DNA from: Gp1-AA145 sp963757135
Lineage (GTDB): Bacteria > Acidobacteriota > Terriglobia > Terriglobales > Acidobacteriaceae
Assembly: GCA_963757135.1 (NCBI GenBank)
Contig: CAVWQE010000011.1
Location: forward strand, 194,894 to 258,893
Length of the DNA: 64,000 nt
Reading direction: 5' to 3'
This document shows positions 23,586-31,689 of this stretch, piece after piece. A program made the position numbers and the translations under genes. Each line of letters begins with the position of its first letter. The first letter of the stretch is position 1. The notes beneath the pieces are model-generated. The model was not told the origin of the DNA and did not search any database. It saw nothing but the letters and a program-made list of their open reading frames with translations.

Positions 23586-26500
23586 ATGCGCCGATGCAGC
23601 TCATTGCTGACTGTAATTCTTGTGACTCTTTTCACCACTACAGCATTTTGCCAAGTACCTGGCACTGGAACTACAGTAATCCCAAGCCCTGGCTCAGGTC
23701 ACGATTACATCAAAGCGATTTCCGAAACAGTGGATCCAGCCAGTGGTTCTGTAAGCCTACGAATTGCCGTGCCAATCCCCAAGGGCCGGGGATTAAATCT
23801 CCCTTTCAGCTTCGCGTACGATACGAATGGTATGTTTACTCCGGGCAATGGAGTGTGGAACCCCTACCTAGCTGGGCTTATGAGCAGCGGTGGTTGGTCG
23901 TACACGCTTCCAGCGATTGGTTCAAACAACGTTTCTTATCAACCAGGTGGAACAAATGTTACCTGTTCTTACAATACAAACCTAAGATTTTCAGACTCGT
24001 CGGGAGCGCGGCGCGGGTTGGGTTTATTTGTGATGATAACCACGAATCCGGCATGTGCACAAAGCTACAACGACTTCGTGGGAGGTGATCTAGCTGTTAG
24101 CGCCTCTTATTCTACGAGCGATAGTAGCGTCAGAGTTGCGGAGGCCGACGGCACAGTCTACAAATTTGGTGGGTCGTACGGGACGATCGCAAATCTAATT
24201 GAAGATCGCAATGGCAATCAAGTCACAATTAACTACTCACCAACGACCAAGGCCTTTACAGAGACCGACACATTGGGGCGGACTGTGTTGTCATCAAACG
24301 GCTTTGGTGCAACAGGCAACACGATTACCATTCCCGGGGAGTCACCATACCAACTGACGTGGGAGTCTCAGTCGCCCAGTTTTGCCATTGATACGAACCT
24401 GGTTTACAACGGAAATACGTCTGGTTGCAGTTTACCGAGCAGCAACGGCGGCAACCTCTCAGTTGTCAAATCAATTCAGCTGCCAAATGGAAAGTTGTAT
24501 AACCTTAAATACGGCACCGATGATCCAAACAACAGTAATCCGTTTGGTTTAATTAGCCAGATCACCTACCCTTCCGGTGGTTGGATCAAATATACCTGGG
24601 CCATAAATCATCAGTCTGCAGGCGGTGTATTTCCGAATCTGCAAGGTCAAGTTGGCCAATGCCTTTGGCGCTGGGGTAAACCTGCCCTGACAAGTCGCGC
24701 TATTAGCTTCGATGGTGTAACTGCCGCTCTGACGCAGACGTATCAATACTCGACAACGTGGGGTCCGACCGGGAATACCTCATCTTATCTTTGGAATACA
24801 AAACAAACGACAATTACGACTCAGGACCTAGTGCGCGGGACTTCATTTGTCACTACCTATTTGTACTCTCCCAACGCTAGCAGCGGCGAACCCAACCCAA
24901 TTTACATAGGTCCACAGTGGAATGCCGACCCTCAGATTCCGGTAGAGCAGACGATTACGTATAAGGATACAAATGGCGCAACTCTGGAGACTGTGAGCAA
25001 GACCTGGTACAACGCACAGCAGCTCCAAACCGAGCAACACACGTTCGGTTCGCAAACTTCACAGAAGTCTTACACTTACGGATCTGGTGGTCAAATAACG
25101 GAGGTTGACGAATTCGACTTTGGACAGAGCGCAGCGACGAGAAAGACGGTTAACACGTACCAAAGCTTCGCAGCCACGCCGACATTTCCGACTGTGGCAA
25201 CAATCTTCGATAGGCCTTGTAAAACCGTGGTATCTGACGGCAGCGGCAACCGCGCTTCTGAAACAGACTACTTGTATGACGGTGGCACCTCTGTTTGTGG
25301 AACTCCGCCTACGTCCTCTCTGTCGGGAACGGGTAGCTATGCAAGTCATGATGAAACGAATTATGGCACAACCTCGGCGGTTCCACGGGCGAATCTAACG
25401 ACTGAAATTAAACAATGCTTTGTTGGCACGACAGCGTGTACAAACGCAACCACGACGTATACGTACGACGAAACGGGCCAGCTGTTGTCATCCGTTGACC
25501 CATGCGGAAATGCGAGCTGCACAGATATGACCGGCTCAGGGCATACGACAACCTACATCTACGCAGACAGCTATACCGTGCTGTCAGGCGGCACAAATGT
25601 GAGTTACACACCTACTGTCAATACGAACGCTCTGCTGACCAAGATTACCGACCCTCTCGGCCATATCAACATGTTTAAATATGATTTCAACAACAGTCAG
25701 CTTACTGGCTCGACAGACCCGAACGGCGCGACAACGACCTACATTTATAATGACTCGCTGGCGCGTCCTACGCAAATAGTTTATCCAGACTTGGGCCAAA
25801 CCTCGTTCATATACAACGATTCTAGTTACAGTTCTACAGCTAATACCCCGAACGTCACAACAACCAAGAAGATAGCCTCAACAACAAACGAAGTAACTGT
25901 GGCCGCCTCCGATGGCATCGGGCATCCCGCACGTACTCTCTTAACATCAGATCCGAACGGAACGGTTTACACTGATACTACTTACGATGGAACGGGCCGA
26001 GTTCGCACTGTGTCAAATCCATACTACACAACGAGTGATCAGACCTACGGCGTTACTACCTATACGTATGATCCGTTAGGACGAACTACTCAAGTTCAGC
26101 ACCCGGACGGATCTAGTATCTCGACTACCTACTCAGGTCGTGCTATATTGACTGCCGATGAAGGCAATGGAACACGAAGCGTCCAGCGCATATCGCAGAT
26201 TGACGGGCTAGGTCGTCTCAAAAGCGTGTGTGAGGTTACGAGCGTTACTCTGCCGGTGGGAAGCAATCCGGCCCCAATTGCATGCGGATTGGACATTGCT
26301 GGCACCGGATTCCTCACGACATATTCGTACGATACACTCAACAATCTTATTTCCGTCACTCAAGGAAACCTAAACGGTCGCACGTCCGCTTACAATTCAC
26401 TTTCTCGCCTCTTGTGCTCAGCCAACCCTGAGGTGTCCACCGCGACCTGCCCAAATCCCGATACCGGTAGCTATACGGCCGGCACTATTCGGTTCACGTA

Positions 26501-28667
26501 TGATGCCATTGGAAATCTTTCCAGTCGCAAAGCGCCACTGCCAAACCAGGCAAGTACCTCCATGACAGTTACGGCCTCACATACCTACGATGTACTCAAT
26601 CGAACAACATCGACTTCTTACAGCGATGGGAGTACCCCCTCCAGTTACTTTGCCTATGATCAGAGCTCAGTGTGGGGGTATACGCTTGCGAACAGCATTG
26701 GCCGAATGACCTCGGAGAGCAGAACCGTCGCAGGGCAAAACTCGCAATACATTTTCAGCTACGATTCCATGGGCCGTACTGCCTTCGAAAGAAGATGTAT
26801 ACCTTTAAACTGTGGGGGGTCGCCCGGCAGCTTTCCTCTCTCTTACACATACGACTACGCCGGCAATATGACCTCGGAAAGCAACGGGTTCGGCACCACG
26901 GTCAGCTACGGACCATATAACGGCGCGAATGAACCGACAGCGGTTACCAGTAGCCTTTCGGACGCAAACCATCCTGGAACACTGATGTCCAGTATGCAGT
27001 ACACCGCTCTCGGAACGCTTGCCAGCGCCACCGTAGGAAGCAATGCCGCTTATGAACATTACGGCTATTCTAATCGTGGATGGCTGTATAGCTACTGGGT
27101 CTGCCAGATTCAGGGAAGCTGCGATTCATCCCATATGATTTACACATTCAATATGCAGAACTCCAATTACCCAAATGGCCTTTCCTTTGCGCCGAATGGA
27201 GATATTCTGTATGCCGGTGATTGGATAAACGGAAACTGGACTTATAGCTACGACGACTTTAATCGTTTGCTGAACGCGGTTGGCACTACGGGGCAGGGCT
27301 GTAGTTGGGACTACGACCGCTTCGGGAATCGCTGGCATCAGAAAACCTACAACGGTAGCTGTACCACCCCAACCTTTTCCTTTACGGGCAACAATAATCG
27401 CTTGGACGGGTACAGCTACGACGCTGCTGGCAATTTATTGAACGATGGCGTCCACAGTTACACCTATGACGCAGAAAATCGGATATGGAAAGTCGATGGC
27501 GGCAGTACTGCAACGTATGTTTACGATGCAGAGGGGGTACGCATCCAGAAGACGACTGGCTCAACCACCATCGCCTATCTCTACGATATAATTGGTCATC
27601 AGACCTCAGAAGTGAACTCTAGCCTAGGGTGGAACAGGGGCGAGGTCTATGAGCCAAATGGTCGGCATGTGGCGACGTATGGTAACGGCACCACTTACTT
27701 CAACTTTTCCGACTGGCTTGGTACCGAACGCGTCAGGACCACACTCGCGGGGGTTGCATGCGAGACCATCACTAGCCTTCCGTTCGGCGACAATCAGGCG
27801 ATGAGTGGCAGCTGCAGCGACAGCAGCCCTATGCACTTCACCGGCAAACAGCTTGACAGTGAATCCGGATTGAATAACTTCGAAGCAAGATACCTCGAGG
27901 CGAGTCTAGGTCGGTTTATGCAGCCGGACGACGATTCGAATGACCAGAGTGCCGATCCGCAAAGTTGGAACCGCTACAGCTACGTGGAAAATGGACCGAT
28001 GAATCGCCTAGACCCAAACGGTCACGACTGTCTCTATTGGAATAACCAGGCGGCAAAAATGCTGATAGTTACAATCGAACGGGGATACTGTTCGAAGAAG
28101 AGCGGGGCTTATGTAAGCGGAACGGTAGATGAAAGCTCTTTGACGTATAACGGAAGTGAGTTAGGCTATCAGTTTTCAGATTCTTCTGGTGAAACGGCAG
28201 GTAGCGGGACGATTCTTATCGCACCTCACTACGGGGACGGTCAGCTTACCCCGGAACAACTGCAGATTCTTTCCCAAGCTGGGGAGATGGGGTGGGCTGG
28301 CGTGAAGTGGGGTGCCATTGAAATGGGCCAACAGGCTCTCGGCATCGGCCTAGGCCGACTCGCGGCTGCCGGAGTCGAAGCAGTTCTAGCAGGTCGGGCC
28401 GCAAAAGCAGCCGAGGAAGCGGTCGACATAAACAATCTCAGCAACAAAATCACACGTCAGATGACGAGTCGAGGCTGGACGAAGCAGGAGATTCTGGACA
28501 CGATCCGAGAGGGCGATGCATACCCAGTAACGAACAAGGCCACAGGTGGCCCGGCGACAGAATACGTCAGCCGTTCAACGGGCAAGTTCGTAGTGATCGA
28601 CAACAACACAGGTCAGGTGCTCCAGGTGTCCAGGGGTGATATGGCACCGAATCATTGGATAAAATGA
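23586..28667 (+). CDS. RHS-repeat polymorphic toxin with colicin-E5-like C-terminal domain
   Basis: 1693 residues. A signal peptide (LLTVILVTLFTTTAFCQVPG) and an acidobacterial N-terminal region precede many RHS/YD repeats (GRTTQVQHPDGSSIST, YTYDAENRIWKVDGGSTATY). The RHS-core end is LGRFMQPDDDSNDQSADPQ, then WNRYSYVENGPMNRLDPNG (about 1461). The variable tip has a Gly/Ala-rich linker and a final ~75-residue domain: ITRQMTSRGWTKQEILDTIR, ATEYVSRSTGKFVVIDNNTG, QVLQVSRGD. The R-G-W-T...I, A-T-x-Y, V-V-x-D-x-T-G-x-V-x-Q-V-S order matches colicin E5-type tRNA anticodon ribonucleases. The RHS shell encloses such toxins for delivery to rival cells. The overlapping next gene is the expected immunity gene. 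Confidence 0.88.
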   Translation: MRRCSSLLTVILVTLFTTTAFCQVPGTGTTVIPSPGSGHDYIKAISETVDPASGSVSLRIAVPIPKGRGLNLPFSFAYDTNGMFTPGNGVWNPYLAGLMSSGGWSYTLPAIGSNNVSYQPGGTNVTCSYNTNLRFSDSSGARRGLGLFVMITTNPACAQSYNDFVGGDLAVSASYSTSDSSVRVAEADGTVYKFGGSYGTIANLIEDRNGNQVTINYSPTTKAFTETDTLGRTVLSSNGFGATGNTITIPGESPYQLTWESQSPSFAIDTNLVYNGNTSGCSLPSSNGGNLSVVKSIQLPNGKLYNLKYGTDDPNNSNPFGLISQITYPSGGWIKYTWAINHQSAGGVFPNLQGQVGQCLWRWGKPALTSRAISFDGVTAALTQTYQYSTTWGPTGNTSSYLWNTKQTTITTQDLVRGTSFVTTYLYSPNASSGEPNPIYIGPQWNADPQIPVEQTITYKDTNGATLETVSKTWYNAQQLQTEQHTFGSQTSQKSYTYGSGGQITEVDEFDFGQSAATRKTVNTYQSFAATPTFPTVATIFDRPCKTVVSDGSGNRASETDYLYDGGTSVCGTPPTSSLSGTGSYASHDETNYGTTSAVPRANLTTEIKQCFVGTTACTNATTTYTYDETGQLLSSVDPCGNASCTDMTGSGHTTTYIYADSYTVLSGGTNVSYTPTVNTNALLTKITDPLGHINMFKYDFNNSQLTGSTDPNGATTTYIYNDSLARPTQIVYPDLGQTSFIYNDSSYSSTANTPNVTTTKKIASTTNEVTVAASDGIGHPARTLLTSDPNGTVYTDTTYDGTGRVRTVSNPYYTTSDQTYGVTTYTYDPLGRTTQVQHPDGSSISTTYSGRAILTADEGNGTRSVQRISQIDGLGRLKSVCEVTSVTLPVGSNPAPIACGLDIAGTGFLTTYSYDTLNNLISVTQGNLNGRTSAYNSLSRLLCSANPEVSTATCPNPDTGSYTAGTIRFTYDAIGNLSSRKAPLPNQASTSMTVTASHTYDVLNRTTSTSYSDGSTPSSYFAYDQSSVWGYTLANSIGRMTSESRTVAGQNSQYIFSYDSMGRTAFERRCIPLNCGGSPGSFPLSYTYDYAGNMTSESNGFGTTVSYGPYNGANEPTAVTSSLSDANHPGTLMSSMQYTALGTLASATVGSNAAYEHYGYSNRGWLYSYWVCQIQGSCDSSHMIYTFNMQNSNYPNGLSFAPNGDILYAGDWINGNWTYSYDDFNRLLNAVGTTGQGCSWDYDRFGNRWHQKTYNGSCTTPTFSFTGNNNRLDGYSYDAAGNLLNDGVHSYTYDAENRIWKVDGGSTATYVYDAEGVRIQKTTGSTTIAYLYDIIGHQTSEVNSSLGWNRGEVYEPNGRHVATYGNGTTYFNFSDWLGTERVRTTLAGVACETITSLPFGDNQAMSGSCSDSSPMHFTGKQLDSESGLNNFEARYLEASLGRFMQPDDDSNDQSADPQSWNRYSYVENGPMNRLDPNGHDCLYWNNQAAKMLIVTIERGYCSKKSGAYVSGTVDESSLTYNGSELGYQFSDSSGETAGSGTILIAPHYGDGQLTPEQLQILSQAGEMGWAGVKWGAIEMGQQALGIGLGRLAAAGVEAVLAGRAAKAAEEAVDINNLSNKITRQMTSRGWTKQEILDTIREGDAYPVTNKATGGPATEYVSRSTGKFVVIDNNTGQVLQVSRGDMAPNHWIK

Positions 28668-29083
28668 CAGGCGATCTGAGCAATTTCGGAGATTTCGAAG
28701 CGATTCCTGAGGTCGTCGAAAAGTCCGCCGGGGGCTTCGGCGACAATGAACTGAGTTTCGCCTTTCCGGAGGTGTTGGAGGTAATCCAACTCTGCTCCGT
28801 TAACCAGATTGCAGTGCTCGGGATCGAACTCTTCAAGGTGCGCGAGGACGGACTCTATCAGACCGAGAAGCTGACAGACTATGACCTTCGGATGAAGGAA
28901 GATCCCTCAACGCAACGAGAGTGGCCTGCGTACGTCAGGGCCAACAATGCACGTGCAGAGGAGTTTGTTAGACAGAGCCCAGCAGGCGACGATCACGTGT
29001 ACGTCCTCACTACTTCTTCCTGGCGCGAGTTGGGCCGAATAAAAGAACTCAAAAAAAACATAAAATTTGAGGGTCAAAACTGA
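28664..29083 (+). CDS. Putative immunity protein for the RHS toxin
   Basis: 139 residues from ATG 28664, which overlaps the RHS stop as ATGA. It is a small acidic cytoplasmic protein: MTGDLSNFGDFEAIPEVVEK, LSFAFPEVLEVIQLCSVNQI, AVLGIELFKVREDGLYQTEK, then VRANNARAEEFVRQSPAGDD. Position, size and acidity (the toxin tip is basic) are those of a cognate immunity protein that binds and blocks the toxin in the producer. No family is recognised, as is usual for immunity genes. Confidence 0.72.
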   Translation: MTGDLSNFGDFEAIPEVVEKSAGGFGDNELSFAFPEVLEVIQLCSVNQIAVLGIELFKVREDGLYQTEKLTDYDLRMKEDPSTQREWPAYVRANNARAEEFVRQSPAGDDHVYVLTTSSWRELGRIKELKKNIKFEGQN

Positions 29084-29084
29084 A

Positions 29085-29110
29085 GGCCGTCTCCCGGCGG
29101 CCTCTATTCT
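29085..29110 (+). terminator. Candidate terminator after the toxin/immunity pair
   Basis: GGCCG (29085-29089) pairs with CGGCC (29098-29102), followed by TCTATTCT. A short stem right after the stop; moderate evidence only. Confidence 0.4.
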
Positions 29111-29247
29111 GACTGACAACAACTAGCAACTAGTCCCCCACGGTCAGCGGTGATGCCATTGTGAGGGGGAATAGGGCGCTGATTCTCCGAACTGATTACT
29201 CATCCTCTATCACCACAATCACGTCCAACTCCAGCATGAAATCATTC

Positions 29248-29298
29248 ACTTCATCTTCATTATCTCGTTATCAATTAGTTAACATTGATGCGTCATTT
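29248..29298. repeat. Dispersed repeat, copy 2, left part
   Basis: Matches 6320-6369 closely. The repeat resumes at 30581 after the IS. ATTT at 29295-29298 is the left copy of the IS target duplication. Confidence 0.7.
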
Positions 29299-29319
29299 TG
29301 ACCTGCCCCCTGCTTTCGT

Positions 29320-30216
29320 TCACGTAAGAATACGACAACTTGGTTCAACTTCCTTTCCGGTTTGAGCCGGGATGGGGGAGCGCGAGGGGCAAGGGACGGC
29401 GTTTGAGTCCCTTGCCCCTCGCCCAGCGCTGTAGAGGCCCGCGACCTGGGCAGCGGCAAACTCTTTCGGAGTTTGGTATCCCAGGCTGCTATGCGGACGC
29501 TCCTCGTTGTACTCGATCTTCCACCCCGCGATCTTTCTCTTCGCATCGAACAGGTTTTGAAACCAGCTCACGTTCAGACACTCATCCCGCAATCGTCCGT
29601 GGAAACTTTCGACCCGCGCATTCTGCGTCGGCTTGCCCGGCTGAATGTGCAGCAACTCGATCTTTCGTTCCATACACCACGCCAGAAAATGCCGACTGGT
29701 CAGCTCCGGCCCGTTGTCGCAACGGATCGTGAGCGGCTGCCCGCGCTCGGTTACGATCGCCTCTAGCACCCGCGTTACTCTCCGGCTGGCAAAACTGGTA
29801 TCCACTTCCAATGCCAAACACTCCCGCGTATACGCATCCACCACGCTCAACACTCGGATGGCCCGCCCGCACTCGACTGCGTCATGCACAAAATCCAAAG
29901 CCCACTCCTGGTTCGCCGCCGTCCGCGCCAGCAGCGGCGTTCCCTCGCGCACGCAATGCTTACGCTTCTTCCGCCGGATCATCAGTCCCGCCTCGCGATA
30001 AATCCGATGCAGCCGCTTGTGGTTCACCCGTTCTCCGGTTCGCCCGAGCAGCACCTGCAATCGCCGATACCCGAAGCGCGGCTTCTCTCGCGCCAGCTCC
30101 ACCAGCCGCGTCCGCAACGGCTCATCCGAACGCCGCGTACGATAGCGGTACGTCGTCGCCGCCACCATCACCAAACCGCAGGCCCGCCGCTCGCTGAAGG
30201 CGTAGTCTCCTCGCAT
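29320..30216 (-). CDS. IS3-family transposase OrfB (DDE integrase domain)
   Basis: 298 residues. An N-terminal HTH_21-like part (YRYRTRRSDEPLRTRLVELA, REKPRFGYRRLQVLLGR) is followed by the rve core with all three acidic residues: Asp in EWALDFVHDAVECGRAIRV, Asp in TIRCDNGPELTSRHFLAW, Glu in NARVESFHGRLRDECLN. The end (YNEERPHSSLGYQTPKEFA) is typical. It would normally be made as an OrfAB fusion by -1 frameshifting from orfA, so the annotated ATG may not be used. Intact. Confidence 0.92.
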   Translation of the reverse strand: MRGDYAFSERRACGLVMVAATTYRYRTRRSDEPLRTRLVELAREKPRFGYRRLQVLLGRTGERVNHKRLHRIYREAGLMIRRKKRKHCVREGTPLLARTAANQEWALDFVHDAVECGRAIRVLSVVDAYTRECLALEVDTSFASRRVTRVLEAIVTERGQPLTIRCDNGPELTSRHFLAWCMERKIELLHIQPGKPTQNARVESFHGRLRDECLNVSWFQNLFDAKRKIAGWKIEYNEERPHSSLGYQTPKEFAAAQVAGLYSAGRGARDSNAVPCPSRSPIPAQTGKEVEPSCRILT

Positions 30217-30239
30217 CTGCCCGATAGCCGCCTTCAGCG

Positions 30240-30515
30240 CTACGAGCTCCAGCCGTTTTTTCGGATCACCGACTGCAGTGCTTCTTTGTCCAGGCTCAGG
30301 TCCGCCACCAGCTTCCGCAGTTTCGTGTTTTCATCCCGCAACTGCTTCGCCTCTTGCGCCTGGCTCACGTCCATCCCGCCGTACTTCGCCTTCCAGGCGT
30401 AGATCGTGTGCTTCGACACGCCCACTTCCCGCGCCACGTCTTCCGCCTTGCGTCCCGCTTCCAGCTGTTTCAGCGCCCCAATCATCTGCGCCTCGGTGTG
30501 ATTGCTCCTTGACAT
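30240..30515 (-). CDS. IS3-family OrfA (HTH, leucine zipper)
   Basis: 91 residues: HTEAQMIGALKQLEAGRKAE, DVAREVGVSKHTIYAWKAKY, then a leucine-zipper-like LRDENTKLRKLVADLSLDKE. It binds the IS ends and multimerises. It ends 23 bp before the orfB start codon, in a different frame, as usual for IS3. A truncated copy of this gene lies at 53265-53456. Confidence 0.92.
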   Translation of the reverse strand: MSRSNHTEAQMIGALKQLEAGRKAEDVAREVGVSKHTIYAWKAKYGGMDVSQAQEAKQLRDENTKLRKLVADLSLDKEALQSVIRKNGWSS

Positions 30516-30580
30516 GCCCGTTCCCCTTCCTTTCGCTGAAAATCATACTCAGCTTTGTTCCGAAAGAGGGGAGCAGGTCA

Positions 30581-30912
30581 ATTTCAAAGTCTCTATCTCC
30601 TATCCCCTCAAGCATCTGATCCGAGTTTTCACCCGTCCGTAAGATCGCCCAGCTTGCTGTCAAGCCGGAAGCAGGGCTTTGGAAGAGGCGACATGAAACG
30701 AATCCGTTGACATAGCTCCGAAAACGCTGCCTGCTTTATATGTGGCACAAAATTGGCACACTGTTTCTTTGAAATAACAGATTTCATGCGGCATTGCACA
30801 ATCAGCCGGCTGATGGGCCGTCAGGCGACTAAGTCGAGTACCGGCTGTGCCAGGTTTCGAGGTTCATCCAGTTCTCGCACACTTCCGGCACACAATCGAA
30901 AACTCTCAGGGA
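30581..30912. other. Right part of dispersed repeat copy 2, then no gene
   Basis: 30581-30620 completes the split repeat (ATTTCAAAGTCTCTATCTCC onward, ending CAAGCATCTGAT). The rest to 30912 shows no supported gene. Confidence 0.5.
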
Positions 30913-31209
30913 TCACCACGCCTTTCGGATCGCCGCAAGTCCTTGGAGATAATCCGCATCCTCGATCCTGCTCTGCACCCCGAACTCCGACAAGAGCGTC
31001 ATCATCTGTCCGACCGGGACCCCCGCAAGTTCCGCCGCCCTACCAAGCGAAGCCTCGCCTTTCTTATATCGTTCCATCGCGAATGAGACTCTGCCCCGGG
31101 TGACCATTTCCCGCACCGCTTTGGAAAAATCACTCCTTTGTTCTTTTGTGAGCTCGTTCAGGAATTCAAAGTTCTCACGATCCATTCGTATGCTCATCGT
31201 CTTCGTCAT
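30913..31209 (-). CDS. UPF0175-family antitoxin
   Basis: 98 residues. A ribbon-helix-helix-like start (MSIRMDRENFEFLNELTKEQ, SDFSKAVREMVTRG) is followed by the UPF0175 core FAMERYKKGEASLGRAAELA, GVPVGQMMTLLSEFGV. Family knowledge: UPF0175 proteins pair with PIN-domain toxins, repress their operon and block the toxin. The 4-bp overlap with the next (upstream) PIN-like gene supports the pairing; the toxin precedes the antitoxin. Confidence 0.85.
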   Translation of the reverse strand: MTKTMSIRMDRENFEFLNELTKEQRSDFSKAVREMVTRGRVSFAMERYKKGEASLGRAAELAGVPVGQMMTLLSEFGVQSRIEDADYLQGLAAIRKAW

Positions 31210-31490
31210 GTCGCTGTCTCCAGTTGACGCCTTGCGCCTTCAAGAATGGATGTCTTGTAACGCCCATGCCTTGCCAGCCCATCAAGTTTCGCGAGAGTTT
31301 CGCTCTTTGTGAGCAATCGCTTTTCGCACACTCGCACCAAGATGCCTATCGCCGTCGTAAACGCTACCCCGAGCAGCTTGCAGGCATTGATCCCATTCTT
31401 TTCATCGATGCCCAAGATCCGTGCTTTCGCCGCAACGGCTAGCGCAATAGCCTCGGCTTCACCCCTGCCAAGGCCAAAGTCTTCCCCCAC
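31206..31490 (-). pseudogene. PIN-domain toxin, N-terminus missing
   Basis: 94 residues from GTG 31490: GEDFGLGRGEAEAIALAVAA, KARILGIDEKNGINACKLLG, VAFTTAIGILVRVCEKRLL. These are the middle and C-terminal blocks of DUF3368-like PIN toxins (the G-x-G-E-x-E-A-I-A-L block; the later Asp in GIDEKNG). The first beta strand with the essential D-T/S-x-x-L motif should come about 50 residues earlier. The frame stays open upstream but reads VSTTAKKQLHRPHSPNESRI, which is not PIN-like. The toxin is therefore probably inactivated, leaving an orphan antitoxin. Confidence 0.7.
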
Positions 31491-31689
31491 TTTCGTAACG
31501 AGCTTCCTATCCTTAACTGCGATGACTCTGATTCTCGATTCATTGGGGCTATGCGGCCGGTGTAGCTGTTTTTTTGCCGTTGTGCTGACATGGAAACTGG
31601 CAACGCGCTAAATATTCCTAAGACGGTCGGAAAAGGAAAGCGTTCGCGTCCGTGACTCCGATGACTTCAAGATTTTGGACGATATCGAA

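Larger units (their letters stand above)
29299..30580 (-). mobile_element. IS3-family insertion sequence, 1282 bp, intact
   Basis: Terminal inverted repeats start TGACCTGCCCCCTGCTTTCG on the left and, inverted, TGACCTGCTCCCCTCTTTCG on the right. A 4-bp duplication ATTT flanks it, confirmed by the uninterrupted repeat at 6320-6406, which has ATTT once. It carries orfA and orfB in the minus direction. A 4-bp duplication fits the IS407-type branch of IS3. Confidence 0.9.
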
